From Thermoplasmata archaeon (GTDB taxonomy: Archaea > Thermoplasmatota > Thermoplasmata > GCA-020350865): DNA of 64,000 nt. Shown here in pieces: positions 40,933 to 50,743 of the stretch. Under the pieces are notes generated by a model. That model did no database searches. It saw only the letters and a list, made by a program, of their open reading frames with translations, and was not told where the DNA came from. Each line of letters begins with the position of its first letter. Positions within the stretch are counted from its first letter, which is position 1. A program made the translations under genes and the position numbers. The stretch is taken from the NCBI GenBank assembly GCA_020348445.1, contig CP070751.1, positions 4,000,662 through 4,064,661 on the forward strand, written 5' to 3'.

Positions 40933-42531
40933 ATGATACTGCTTAGAATAGAGAATCACGGGCACAGAATAGAGAGATCCTCAATATGGTTGGGCAGGAC
41001 ACGTGTTTGGATCCTTGATGAACTAAAGGAAAATAGCATCCGGGAAATCACATTAGATGTGGGAGATTATGTGGGGAATAATATTTTATCTCTAAGAGAT
41101 GCAAATGGCGAGGAGATCAGCAAGCCCATTCCATTTTTCATCGAGCCAAATGGCCTTTCCTCAGAGGAGTTCAAGAAGATCAGGCACGAGAGGATTCCAT
41201 CACTTCTTAAGAAGTTCGGGGCTGAAAATGTCCATGATGTGGTTTATGGCGGAGGTTATGCTACATATCAAATAGATGTTGAAGATTATGCCATTGATGA
41301 CCTTCTCAACCATTACAGCAAGGAGCTTATTGAATTGACAAAAAAGATCACTGAATGTCTCACGTATGCTAGTCAAAAAGAAGTTCGTAAGTACAAGTCA
41401 GAAATTAAAGGAAAGATCAAGTGGCAAAAAACCGTTAGAATGAGGTTCCAAAAGGGACTCTCCCATACCACTTCCCATGTCTGCGAAAGGAGAAAACGGA
41501 CGTTTATAACACCGTCGAATCTTCTTCTCTTAAAGTTCCACCTCGAAGTATTAACCGAAGGTGCCACAATGCTATCCAGGATCCAGCAAAGAGAAACTGA
41601 GAAGATGAGATGGAGGGGGATATATAAATTGGACAGCAGCCGTGAATATGACAAAAAGGTTCTTGATACACTCTCTGATCTAAGAAGTGTTCTTCGTGTT
41701 CATAGATACTTTTTAACAAAGGATAAATTCAGGGAGGCCCTACCCAGATTGAGGTTCATTCCCAGGGACAATCCATCCCTTATAAGGGAGGCAGAATTTG
41801 AGGCTGTGCGTGCAAAGAACCGTTCATACAAACCACTTGTTACCCTTTACAAGGATTTTATCAATAATTTTCATCCCACATTTATGAAGACCGTTCCAAT
41901 AGACACTCAGAGAACACGTGATTTCTACAGGGTCTGGGCCATGTGTGAGTTGGTAAATGCCCTTGATCTCAGATCCATAGGTCATACAATGAGGGAATTT
42001 AAAAACCGCCATGAAACAGTATTTCTCTACTTCCAGAACATAGAGTCGCTTCGCCATCCCTGGAGCGAGATTTCCGATGAATCGGCCTTATATATGGGAG
42101 GAGATATGAAAGCCGAGGACTTATCCTTTATCGGTCCAGAAATCTATCTCAGATACGAGGGTATCGATGTCTTTGTGGACACGATATATGGTGATTTTAA
42201 AGGGGGATTACCCAGAGAGAAAATCTATGAGGCCCTGGGTTACATGTATGACTTTGAATTCAAGGTGGGTATCGTGCTTTATCCGGGTTTGAGGTTTCAT
42301 ATCAAAACCGATTTAAGAGTCCCTTCTGCCTACAAGATTCTAATTGAGGCGCCTTTGCGGCCAGAAACAATTAAGACAAAGAAACAATTGGAGAAAAGGA
42401 AGGATTACTTAAGATATCTTGTCTGGGCAGCTGTGATATTGCATAGAGTCGCTAGAAAAAAAGAGGATATGGCTCGTGCTATTAAGAGCATCACAAGGAC
42501 AATTGAGGTAAAATATTCTATTAAGACATGA
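40933..42531 (+). CDS. McrC/DUF2357-like partner protein with degenerate nuclease motif
   Basis: 532 residues. The N-terminal beta domain, the central helical region (TRDFYRVWAMCELVNAL) and the C-terminal fold resemble McrC/DUF2357 proteins, the PD-(D/E)xK nuclease subunits of McrBC-type systems. In the expected active site I read PEIYLRYEG, then FVDTIYGD, then YEALGYM. That places Ile where the D-x-K Lys is normally found, and Glu instead of the usual Gln. It may be a non-cleaving effector or use a nearby Lys (GDFK). The gene follows the TPR-EVE-AAA gene after 93 bases, and the two form a natural pair. The ribosome site before ATG 40933 is weak. Confidence 0.7.
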   Translation: MILLRIENHGHRIERSSIWLGRTRVWILDELKENSIREITLDVGDYVGNNILSLRDANGEEISKPIPFFIEPNGLSSEEFKKIRHERIPSLLKKFGAENVHDVVYGGGYATYQIDVEDYAIDDLLNHYSKELIELTKKITECLTYASQKEVRKYKSEIKGKIKWQKTVRMRFQKGLSHTTSHVCERRKRTFITPSNLLLLKFHLEVLTEGATMLSRIQQRETEKMRWRGIYKLDSSREYDKKVLDTLSDLRSVLRVHRYFLTKDKFREALPRLRFIPRDNPSLIREAEFEAVRAKNRSYKPLVTLYKDFINNFHPTFMKTVPIDTQRTRDFYRVWAMCELVNALDLRSIGHTMREFKNRHETVFLYFQNIESLRHPWSEISDESALYMGGDMKAEDLSFIGPEIYLRYEGIDVFVDTIYGDFKGGLPREKIYEALGYMYDFEFKVGIVLYPGLRFHIKTDLRVPSAYKILIEAPLRPETIKTKKQLEKRKDYLRYLVWAAVILHRVARKKEDMARAIKSITRTIEVKYSIKT

Positions 42532-42547
42532 TTGCCGATTTTCCCTT

Positions 42548-43429
42548 TCAACCTTCTTTTTCTGGATTTAATCCTTGAAATTCTCTGGTATCTTTGAGCT
42601 TTCTTAGGGTCAGATCCTCCTTTGCCTTCTTATAGAGGGTTTTGTCCATTTCTATTGCGCATTTCAGTTGTATCAGGGCTTTCTTTTTGTTTCCAACCCG
42701 AAGATATATGCGTGCCTTATTGAAATACGCATTTGCATAATCAGGGGCAAGCAATATCGCTTTATCAACTGCAGAAAGACCGGATTTGAATCTGCCAAGG
42801 AATCCTAGAACAACGCCATAATTGTTCCATATCTCGGCCTTGTTGGGATCGATTGCCAGCGCGCGCTCGAAATATTCCACAGCCTTTTCCAACATCTCTA
42901 TGCTTTCCCTCTCCTCCCTAAGCTGAGAAAGCAGTTGATAGGCTATGCCTTCGTTGTTTAGGGCGTTTAGGTTATTTGGATCGTCCTCAAGGGCTTTCTC
43001 ATATGCCATTATGGCATCCTCAAACTTCAACTGAGTGGATGAAATAATCCCCAGGGTAACCCATATATTGGCCTTGTTCCCTCCAACTTCAAGTGCTTTA
43101 CTAAGGAACTCCACAGCATCATCAAACCTGTTCAAATGGGCATACAGGTACCCCTTGGTCTCCCAGCCTATGGCATATTCGGAGTCCAGTTCCAGAGCTT
43201 TGTTTATAGCGTCATCTGCATTTTTAAAATCCCCCATTTGATAATAAACTAGACCTATGTTATTCCAAGCTTCTTTATCGCTTTCTTTCCCCTGAAGTGC
43301 ATTTTCATAGCAGCTAATGGCATCCTCAAATTCTCCTTTTTTTTCGCAATCAAGGCCTTTTAATAGCCACTTTTCGATTTCAATTCGCGGTTTGTTTTCT
43401 ATTGTCTTTTTCTTCTTTGTAATAGGCAA
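42548..43429 (-). CDS. Tetratricopeptide-repeat protein
   Basis: 293 residues with a Lys-rich start and about seven to eight TPR units of 34 residues (W-N-N-I-G-L-V-Y, A-L-E-x-D-P-N patterns), so a cytoplasmic protein-protein interaction scaffold. GGGGTGC precedes the ATG. Its end faces the McrC-like gene with 16 bases between the stops. The neighbouring McrB-like protein also begins with TPRs, so a shared partner or assembly is possible (inference). No enzymatic domain. Confidence 0.88.
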   Translation of the reverse strand: MPITKKKKTIENKPRIEIEKWLLKGLDCEKKGEFEDAISCYENALQGKESDKEAWNNIGLVYYQMGDFKNADDAINKALELDSEYAIGWETKGYLYAHLNRFDDAVEFLSKALEVGGNKANIWVTLGIISSTQLKFEDAIMAYEKALEDDPNNLNALNNEGIAYQLLSQLREERESIEMLEKAVEYFERALAIDPNKAEIWNNYGVVLGFLGRFKSGLSAVDKAILLAPDYANAYFNKARIYLRVGNKKKALIQLKCAIEMDKTLYKKAKEDLTLRKLKDTREFQGLNPEKEG

Positions 43430-43796
43430 TTTTGCACCCCCGAGTCATTTTCAAAATTCTCTGGAGAATGAGGCTATATTAAGGATTTACGAGAAATAGC
43501 AAAAACTTTATCCTCGTATTATCACTATTGATTCTTTGAGGATAATGCAATTTTTATTTGTAGGTGAGATGTTGATTTCGGAACCGATTAATGTAATTAT
43601 CTTTAATAAGGCTCAACTTCAATTTCCTCGTTTTCCCCTTACCAGATCCAAATATTATCAACTTTGATAATTAATAAAATATATCTTTCTTTTCTCGGAA
43701 AGTTAATATAAACGGAGGAAGAAAAAGGCCTCGGAAAATCACGTTTGATTATCGTATGGGAATTTTTAAACTTACATATAACAATATAGTATAATC
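43430..43796. promoter_or_regulatory. Divergent promoter region with an inverted repeat
   Basis: The 367-base gap separates the TPR gene (minus) from a membrane protein (plus). It contains a perfect inverted repeat ATTATCAA-CT-TTGATAAT (43654-43671), a TATA-like AATAAAATATAT just after it and ACATATAACAATATAGTATAA before the plus-strand ATG. No coding frame or RNA fold was evident. Confidence 0.45.
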
Positions 43797-44222
43797 ATGA
43801 ATACCGGGGAGGTAATTGTAGTAAAGAGAGGGACTCTTCGTGACAACAACATCTTCGCAAGATGGCTTGCAGAGAGAAAGGAATTTCTCATACCCTTCTT
43901 CATTCTCTTTGTTATTGTTGATCCACTTATGACTTTCATTGGAACAAGGGCATTTAACATTCCCGAGGGAAATTTTATAGTGTCAACACTAGTTGAGGCT
44001 GAAAACGGGTGGATGATTTGGCTGGCTCTGAAAATCGTTTTCGGCTTTATTGGTACAACGTTTATGTTCTCTGCATATTATGTTATCAACACACAGAAAC
44101 TTTCTTTACATGAGAAAAGGAGGGCAACTTTTTTAGAATACAGCGCATGGTCATTTATCATATGCTTTCTTTTCATAATAATTCTACATTGGGCTTTGAA
44201 TATATCACTGGCGAATCTATAG
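43797..44222 (+). CDS. Small integral membrane protein of unknown function
   Basis: 141 residues with three predicted transmembrane helices (roughly residues 30-48, 72-95 and 115-137) and a positively charged N terminus. No motif is recognised; it could be a DUF-type archaeal membrane protein. TATA-like AT-rich sequence lies within 30 bases of the ATG, so the mRNA may be leaderless. The following zinc-finger gene has its own TATA box and is probably separate. Confidence 0.7.
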   Translation: MNTGEVIVVKRGTLRDNNIFARWLAERKEFLIPFFILFVIVDPLMTFIGTRAFNIPEGNFIVSTLVEAENGWMIWLALKIVFGFIGTTFMFSAYYVINTQKLSLHEKRRATFLEYSAWSFIICFLFIIILHWALNISLANL

Positions 44223-44250
44223 TATGTTTTTCAGGTGCTCTTAAAAGAAA

Positions 44251-44260
44251 CTTATATAAA
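44251..44260 (+). promoter_or_regulatory. TATA box for the zinc-finger/coiled-coil gene
   Basis: CTTATATAAA predicts transcription from about 44281, leaving a leader with GAGG (44286-44289) before ATG 44298. This argues against the longer in-frame start at 44235. Confidence 0.55.
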
Positions 44261-44297
44261 CGGAGAGTACTTTCACCCAGGCAAAGAGGCAAGTCAA

Positions 44298-44633
44298 ATG
44301 AAGCTCATCGATGTATGCAGAGGTTGCGGAGCCCGAAGATTGGTGAACCATCTCAAACTCTGTAAGAGATGCAACAAGCAGGCTAGCCAATTTCTTTCTA
44401 AACAAGATATCGAGCAGGCCAGATTGGAGAGGGAGGCATTACTTGAGGCCAAGGCAAAGATGAAAGAAGCCGAGGAGCTCGCAAAAGCAGAGGCAGCGGC
44501 AGCGGCAATGGCTGCGGCTGAAGCCGAGGGCGAGGGCGAGGAGGAAAAGGAAGGGGAAAAACCTAAGGAAGGGGAAAAAGAGGGTGAGAAGAAAAAACCA
44601 GAAGATAAGGGTGAAAAGAAAGATAAGGAATAA
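44298..44633 (+). CDS. Small zinc-finger protein with charged coiled-coil tail
   Basis: 111 residues. The first 30 residues hold a CRGCGARR...CKRC zinc ribbon. An Ala/Glu/Lys-rich helix that should form a coiled coil follows (IEQARLEREALLEAKAK and beyond), then a low-complexity Glu-Gly-Lys end. The family is not recognised. Such a basic zinc knuckle plus long charged helix is compatible with RNA or ribosome binding, but that is a guess. The start is chosen by the TATA box, GAGG spacing and the immediate onset of the conserved-looking zinc ribbon. Confidence 0.7.
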   Translation: MKLIDVCRGCGARRLVNHLKLCKRCNKQASQFLSKQDIEQARLEREALLEAKAKMKEAEELAKAEAAAAAMAAAEAEGEGEEEKEGEKPKEGEKEGEKKKPEDKGEKKDKE

Positions 44634-44705
44634 TCCCCCACCCACTTTGTCAACATTCGAATTTATATAATATTAAATATGCTCAATAAAAACCAGAAAT
44701 TGTTT

Positions 44706-47279
44706 TTATGTTTTTGGAAACTTTATCGTGAAAGTCGTGCCGCATCCAAGCTCGCTTTCCGCTGATATTTCTCCTTGATGTTTTTTTACCAGCATCGACA
44801 CGATATATAATCCAAGATCCATGCCCCCTTCCACATTTTTCGAGTCGTAAAAAGGCTCGAAAATCCTATTTAGCTTCTCTTTGGGGATACCAACACCATT
44901 GTCAAGAATTTTTACTTCTACAAATCCATCATCAGCCCTGGTGGATATGTTAATTTTACCCTTTTTTTGTAGGGAGTCAATGGCGGTGTTCAGTAGGTTC
45001 ACAATGATTTGATGAAGCTCTGTTTGATTTCCCTTGATTTTTGGAACATCTTGGTCATCGACCTCTATGAAAATATCACATGTGCTTCTTGTATGTTTTA
45101 AGGCCTCAATGGAATTATCTATGATAATATTCAGATCCACATCTGTAATCTTGTTGTCCTTTGCCTCCCTGGAATAGTTTGAGAGCCATTTTACGATCTC
45201 TGAGGCCCTCTCGGCTGCGTTCACTATCTTCTTGGCAAAATTTTTCATCATTTCTGGATTTTCTTGATATTGTATAATCTCGGCATATCCCAATATTGTA
45301 CTAAGGGGATTGTTGATCTCATGGGCAATTCCAGAGGCTAATGTACCGATTCCAGCTAACTTTTCTGATCTAATTAATTCCTCCTCTGCCAACTTACGCT
45401 CTGTTATATCTCTAATAACGGTGATCAACCGTATGGGATTACCATTGGAGTCGATGATCCTTCCACCACTCACACTTACCGGAATCCTCCTATTCCCCTT
45501 ACCAATAACAGTTAATTCAACTGGGTTTATCAGATCCCTTTCCCAGGCATCTTCGAAGAGAGTAAGAAATTTCTCGATATCCTCAGATTTCTGCTTCTCC
45601 ATCCCAGGGATTTCCAAAAGGGATTTTCCTATGATATCATCTGGTTCTTGATCAAATAACCTGCAGTAAGCTTTGTTTGCTAAGACAACTTTCCCTTCGA
45701 GATCAAATAATAGAACTCCATCGTTCATAGCTTCGATGATATCGGCTCTTTCTCGTAAAACCTCCTCTACTTGTTTGCGCTCTGTAATATCCACCACAAT
45801 TCCTCTAATACCAGCGTTAGCTCCATCGCGAGTAACAGCATTTGCGTAAACGATCACAGGAAAGGTGCTGCCATCCTTCCGTTGCGCTTTATATTCTACT
45901 CCTTGAACCCGCTCTTGTCCAGACAATTGTGCAATATTCTTTTGCGCCCTATCGTGGTCTTCTGGAGCAAGTGCCTCGATTACATTGAATCCTTCTTTGA
46001 GATCCTGCTCCGTATATCCAAAAGCCATCAAACCCGCATGATTGGTAAATGTCAATTTTCCGGTTTCATCAGCCGTAAAGATCGTTTCAGGTAAAAGTTC
46101 AGCTAAATCCCTGAACTTTTCCTCGCTCTCTCGCAATGCTTTCTCAGCGCGTCTGCGCCCAGTGATATCTTCCAAAATGAGAGATATCCCAACCACTTCG
46201 TTTATCCTTCTAATGACAGATATATGTGCAAGCAAAATCTGCACCCGGCCCTTTATATTTGTTAATTCCCACTCGATTTTGAATCGGGGGGGCCCTTTTA
46301 GAACATCCTGCAAAGCCGAAGAAATAAATGAGTGGTCTATGTTGAAGGTGGGGAGTAATTCCATGAAGTTATCCCCAATGATATCATCTTTATCGTACCC
46401 TAGAATATTAAGGCCTTTTGGATTTATATCCAATATATTCCATTTACTATCAAGATACATTATTCCCTCGCTTGCGTTCTCAAATAAAAGCCGAAATTTA
46501 CCCTCGGACTCTCTCAAAGCCTCTTCAATTCTCTTACGCTCGGTAATGTCCCTTACTATGATTTGAACGGCATAGATCTCATCGTCTCTTTCCAACAATG
46601 AGGGAAAAACTTCGATCCATCTTTTTTCATTGTATGGTTGGATCACAAGCTCTATTGTTCCATGAAACTCCCCCCTTAAAATCTTGGAGAATATCTCCAA
46701 CATTTTTGAAAGATTATCCTCATCCAGAAGACCCAGGTCCATAAAAGGTAATCCAACAATGTTCATTCTCTTATATCCACTGATTTTTTCTGCAGCGTCG
46801 TTACATTCCAATATCGTCCCATCCAACCCGATAAGGATGACCCCTTCGGGTGATTTATCGAACAATGTTTTATATTTCTTTTGGCCTTCTTTCAATCTCC
46901 TTTCCATTTCACTCTTGTAAAGCGCCATCTCGATAGTTGATTGTAACTCGCTGCTTCCAAAAGGTTTAACTATGTATCCCAAGGGCTCGGTTATCTTTGC
47001 CCTATTGAGTAATTCTTCGTCTGTGTAGGCAGTGAGGTAAACTGTTGGTATATTGAAACGAGAGCGTAGTTCCTTTGCGGCCTCGACACCGTCAACCTCT
47101 CCCTTCAATTTTATATCCATTAACACAAGATCTGGACGAGTCTCATTTGCTTTTTGGATGGCCTCCTCCCCAGTTGTGGCAATTGCCGGAACCTCATATC
47201 CAAATGACTCCAATTTTGATTGTATGTGTGTTGCTGTGATCATTTCATCTTCAACAATCATGATCCTGGCAGATACCAT
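44706..47279 (-). CDS. Receiver-PAS-histidine kinase hybrid protein
   Basis: 857 residues, cytoplasmic. Order: receiver domain with phospho-acceptor Asp55 (LVLMDIK) and acidic pocket EDE; four PAS domains (about 131-250, 262-375, 388-505 and 513-630) each ending in a D-I-T-E/G-R-K motif; a HisKA domain with His653 in GIAHEINNPLS; and an HATPase domain. In the ATPase the N box reads NLLNTAID, so Thr765 replaces the catalytic Asn, and the G2 box reads GMDLGL (Asp821 for Gly). Other boxes (DNGVGIP, FEPFYDS) look intact. Ligands of the PAS domains are unknown. The gene stands alone, and no output regulator gene is adjacent. Confidence 0.93.
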   Translation of the reverse strand: MVSARIMIVEDEMITATHIQSKLESFGYEVPAIATTGEEAIQKANETRPDLVLMDIKLKGEVDGVEAAKELRSRFNIPTVYLTAYTDEELLNRAKITEPLGYIVKPFGSSELQSTIEMALYKSEMERRLKEGQKKYKTLFDKSPEGVILIGLDGTILECNDAAEKISGYKRMNIVGLPFMDLGLLDEDNLSKMLEIFSKILRGEFHGTIELVIQPYNEKRWIEVFPSLLERDDEIYAVQIIVRDITERKRIEEALRESEGKFRLLFENASEGIMYLDSKWNILDINPKGLNILGYDKDDIIGDNFMELLPTFNIDHSFISSALQDVLKGPPRFKIEWELTNIKGRVQILLAHISVIRRINEVVGISLILEDITGRRRAEKALRESEEKFRDLAELLPETIFTADETGKLTFTNHAGLMAFGYTEQDLKEGFNVIEALAPEDHDRAQKNIAQLSGQERVQGVEYKAQRKDGSTFPVIVYANAVTRDGANAGIRGIVVDITERKQVEEVLRERADIIEAMNDGVLLFDLEGKVVLANKAYCRLFDQEPDDIIGKSLLEIPGMEKQKSEDIEKFLTLFEDAWERDLINPVELTVIGKGNRRIPVSVSGGRIIDSNGNPIRLITVIRDITERKLAEEELIRSEKLAGIGTLASGIAHEINNPLSTILGYAEIIQYQENPEMMKNFAKKIVNAAERASEIVKWLSNYSREAKDNKITDVDLNIIIDNSIEALKHTRSTCDIFIEVDDQDVPKIKGNQTELHQIIVNLLNTAIDSLQKKGKINISTRADDGFVEVKILDNGVGIPKEKLNRIFEPFYDSKNVEGGMDLGLYIVSMLVKKHQGEISAESELGCGTTFTIKFPKT

Positions 47280-47535
47280 TATCTTCGCCTACATCCCAAT
47301 ATACCCCTCTTTATACTCTCCCCCCTTTTACATAAATTAATTTCATGATTTTAAATCCAGAAAAATGAATACTAAAAAACAGATTAAAGGATTTTGTCGA
47401 TATTATCATAAATGATAAATGGGAAATGATTCTCTTTCAAAATCAAATTTTTAATATCCCAGACTATCTTTTTTAAAAAAAAATATTAAATTAGACACCT
47501 TAAAAAGAGACGTCACATCATGGACTTAACAGGAT

Positions 47536-49740
47536 CTAAGCCTCGTAGTACTTGGCATCATAGGGTTCGGGTTTCAGACCTTTTCTTTTTCTGATATCGG
47601 CAACAACCTCGCTTTGCAGTTCCCTGGGAACCCTCTCATATCCTGAAAATTCTGTTGTCCAAAGCGCCCTTCCTCCTGTTGCAGAGCGTATGGCACTGGC
47701 AAAACCGAACATTTCGGCGACAGGGGCCTTTGATACGATTGTAGCCATGTCCTCTTCCTGCTTCATGTCCTCGATAACGGATCTTCTCTGCTGCATCTCG
47801 CGGGTTGCGTTGCCCATTAGATCTTGGGGGGTGTTTATGAACACGGTCTGTTTTGGCTCAAGTAGTATCCTTTCGGCGACACACATGGCACCATAGATAG
47901 CAGACCTAACAGCTGGAATAACCTGTGCAGGTCCTCTGTGAATGCTGTCCTCATGGAGCTTTGCATCCACTAGCCTGACCTTAAGACCCATGCATTTTTC
48001 GGCCGCAAGGGGCCCTCTGTCCATGGCTTCCTGGAATGCCTGAATACACAGTTCGATGGTCTCATGTAGATACTGAATACCCTTGGTTACGTCTATGAAC
48101 ATGTTGGAATTGTGAAAGAGTTTCACACCTTTTGCTTCCAGCTTGCTCATTCCCAGATCCTGCAGCTGTCTCGCAAGGACCTTAGAGTCCTTGATCTTAC
48201 CCCCTGAGGCTGCAGATATTTCCCCACTCTGCATTGTCTTGAGTATTTCAGGTTCAAGGGGCTCAACCTCCAGATAAAACCTGTTGTGTTTGTTGGGAGA
48301 TTTCCCCTCGAAAGGTCCACCTTTTCTCTCGATGTTCTCTCTGTACACCACGATGGGCTCAGAGGCCACGATATCAATACCGTGCTCGTTTATGATTCTG
48401 TACTGTGTTATCTCAAGGTGCAGTTCCCCCATGCCGGAAAGGAGATGCTCTCCTGTTTCCTGATTTATCTCCACATGGATGGATGGGTCTGCCTTTGCAA
48501 CTGTTCTGAGAACCTCCACCAGCTTGGGCAAATCCTTCATGTGTTTTGCCTCGATGGCCACTGTGACCACGGGATCAGAATAATGCACGATTCTCTCGAA
48601 GGCTTCCATCTCATCGTCGGAAGTGGCTGTTGAACCTGCAATGGCATCCTTCAATCCAGAAACAGCTGTGATATTCCCGGCATCCAGATGTTCTACGGTG
48701 ATTCTGTCGGCGCCTACAGACATGGCCACCTGCTGAACCCGGTTCTTTTTGGGCATTCCCACCACTTTCAATTCCATGCCCCGCTCCAATCTTCCGGAAA
48801 ATAGCCTCCCAACAGCGATCTCCCCGGCATGCGGGTCCATTAAGATCTTGGTTACCATGAGACTAACAGGACCCTTTGAACTACATTTGGTCATGGCCTG
48901 TCCGATATTGGATTCTATATCTCCGTGCCAGATGTGTGGTATCCTGTACTTCTGCGCTTCGATGGGACTCGGCATATGGCCTATGGTCATGTCCAGAAGA
49001 ACCTTGTGAATCTGGGCCTTCTTTGCTAGGGTCTTCTGATCCTTGTTCTTGCAATAATTATAGATATCATTGAAATTTATATTTGTCTTCTGCATGTATG
49101 GATATGAAATCGCCCAGTTGTAGTATGCTGAGCCAAAGGCAACACTGCCGTCTTCAACTTTCACGATCCAATCATTTTTGAACTCTTCAGGTACCATCTT
49201 TTTGATGAGGCTGTTTACCTCGTTTATTATCTTGATAAAGCGCTGTTGCATCTGCTCTGATGTGACCTTGAGCTCGTTTATGAGCCTGTCAACCTTATTT
49301 ATAAAAAGAATGGGTTTTACCTTCTCCTTTAAAGACTGGCGTACCACAGTTTCTGTCTGGGGCATCACTCCCTCCACAGCGCATACAACAACGATGCAGC
49401 CGTCCACTGCCCTCATGGCCCTTGTAACATCACCGCCAAAATCCACATGGCCGGGAGTGTCTATGAGATTGATCAGGTATTCCTTCCCCTCGTAAGAGTG
49501 CACCATGGATGCATTTGCTGCGTTGATGGTTATTCCTCTTGCCTGCTCCTGCTCATCATAGTCCAAAAGCAGCTGTTTTCCGGCAAGCTCCTCGGACATC
49601 ATACCTGCTCCGGCAATGAGGTTATCGCTCAATGTCGTTTTTCCGTGATCGATATGAGCGGCGATGCCAATGTTCCTAATCATTTCTATCTGGCCCATGA
49701 GGGCCTGAGCCTTCTTTATATTCTCTTCTTTTCTGCCCAT
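47536..49740 (-). CDS. fusA: Translation elongation factor EF-2 (aEF2)
   Basis: 734 residues. This GTPase drives ribosomal translocation. P-loop [13 protein letters not shown] and NKVD are present. The [10 protein letters not shown] segment in domain IV carries the His that is modified to diphthamide in archaea and eukaryotes. An upstream in-frame GTG (49746) exists, but ATG 49740 gives the canonical [10 protein letters not shown] start and has AGGAT upstream. It is the last gene of rps12-rps7-fusA on this strand; tuf and rps10, usually next in archaea, are at the start of the window on the opposite strand. Confidence 0.97.
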   Translation of the reverse strand: MGRKEENIKKAQALMGQIEMIRNIGIAAHIDHGKTTLSDNLIAGAGMMSEELAGKQLLLDYDEQEQARGITINAANASMVHSYEGKEYLINLIDTPGHVDFGGDVTRAMRAVDGCIVVVCAVEGVMPQTETVVRQSLKEKVKPILFINKVDRLINELKVTSEQMQQRFIKIINEVNSLIKKMVPEEFKNDWIVKVEDGSVAFGSAYYNWAISYPYMQKTNINFNDIYNYCKNKDQKTLAKKAQIHKVLLDMTIGHMPSPIEAQKYRIPHIWHGDIESNIGQAMTKCSSKGPVSLMVTKILMDPHAGEIAVGRLFSGRLERGMELKVVGMPKKNRVQQVAMSVGADRITVEHLDAGNITAVSGLKDAIAGSTATSDDEMEAFERIVHYSDPVVTVAIEAKHMKDLPKLVEVLRTVAKADPSIHVEINQETGEHLLSGMGELHLEITQYRIINEHGIDIVASEPIVVYRENIERKGGPFEGKSPNKHNRFYLEVEPLEPEILKTMQSGEISAASGGKIKDSKVLARQLQDLGMSKLEAKGVKLFHNSNMFIDVTKGIQYLHETIELCIQAFQEAMDRGPLAAEKCMGLKVRLVDAKLHEDSIHRGPAQVIPAVRSAIYGAMCVAERILLEPKQTVFINTPQDLMGNATREMQQRRSVIEDMKQEEDMATIVSKAPVAEMFGFASAIRSATGGRALWTTEFSGYERVPRELQSEVVADIRKRKGLKPEPYDAKYYEA

Positions 49741-49812
49741 GGTCACACATCCTGTGATTATATTTGATTACAATACAACAAACGTTATTGGTTTAAATCT
49801 ATTGTGCAGTGA

Positions 49813-50694
49813 TTATCTAGCAGAAGCAGCGATTCGTTCCATTTCCTCCTTCTTCGAGATGGCAAAGCTGTTCATGTCAGCCTTGGAAGCAAGGATTATC
49901 TCCTCAGCCAAACACACTTCCATACGTTTTTTATTTTTATGAGAGGAATTCACGGCACCTTTGCAAATGTTCCTTAAAGCAACATCCAATCTATGCGAGG
50001 AGGATGTGTCAACGGCCTTGGGTACTGAGATGCCCCCGAACCGAAGTCTTGTGATCTCTTCCTTTGGAGAGGAGTTTTGAAGGGCGTGTATGAGCACCTG
50101 GACTGGATTCTGCTTTGTTCTTTTCGCGATGATGTCAAAGGCATTTCTCACAGTCCGATAGGCAAATGATTTTTTACCTGTTGTATGCTCAGTCCTCATC
50201 ATGTTGTTTATCAGCCTCTCCACAACGTTTACCTTTTGCTTTCCAAACCATTTGTTTGCATGCCTCGCACCTGTATGAGGGATTCCAATAGGTGTTAGAT
50301 TGACATACCGCTTCAGTCCAGGATCATCGACAACCACATCATTTAAATTGTATTTATCGAATATGAGGGGTGCTAAACCAGGAACAAGCTCCTTACCTGT
50401 GTCCTTCTTTAATTCATTCTTTTTGGGCTTTTTCTTCTGCTCCTTTCCTTCTTCTGTCTCTTTTTCCTTTGTCTTTTTCTCCAAAGGTGTCTTTGTTGTC
50501 TCCTTCTTTATCTCTTCCTCGACTTTAACAGGTTCCTTTGGGATCTCTTTTGTTTTTTGCTCTACAATGCTCTCTTGAGGTTTTTCTTGTGTCTTGTCAG
50601 TTTCTTTTTCATCACTTTTTTCAGGTTCTTGGCTTTTTTCTTCCTCTTTCTTTTGGGTAATTTCTTTTTCGATTTTTTCATCCGATTGTTCCAT
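49813..50694 (-). CDS. rps7: 30S ribosomal protein uS7 with a long charged N-terminal extension
   Basis: 293 residues. Residues ~108-293 are a normal archaeal S7 (NLTPIGIPHTGARHANKWFG, then VNVVERLINNMMRTEH), which nucleates 30S head assembly and contacts the E-site tRNA. The first ~107 residues are almost only Lys, Glu, Gln, Asp, Thr and Pro and are not part of the usual S7. The frame has no alternative start close to the conserved domain. The gene sits between rps12 (49 bases upstream) and fusA (72 bases downstream), the standard order. Confidence 0.95.
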   Translation of the reverse strand: MEQSDEKIEKEITQKKEEEKSQEPEKSDEKETDKTQEKPQESIVEQKTKEIPKEPVKVEEEIKKETTKTPLEKKTKEKETEEGKEQKKKPKKNELKKDTGKELVPGLAPLIFDKYNLNDVVVDDPGLKRYVNLTPIGIPHTGARHANKWFGKQKVNVVERLINNMMRTEHTTGKKSFAYRTVRNAFDIIAKRTKQNPVQVLIHALQNSSPKEEITRLRFGGISVPKAVDTSSSHRLDVALRNICKGAVNSSHKNKKRMEVCLAEEIILASKADMNSFAISKKEEMERIAASAR

Positions 50695-50743
50695 TTTTTC
50701 CCCTTCATCATTATCTTATAAAAAATTTATTCTTAGGTCATGA

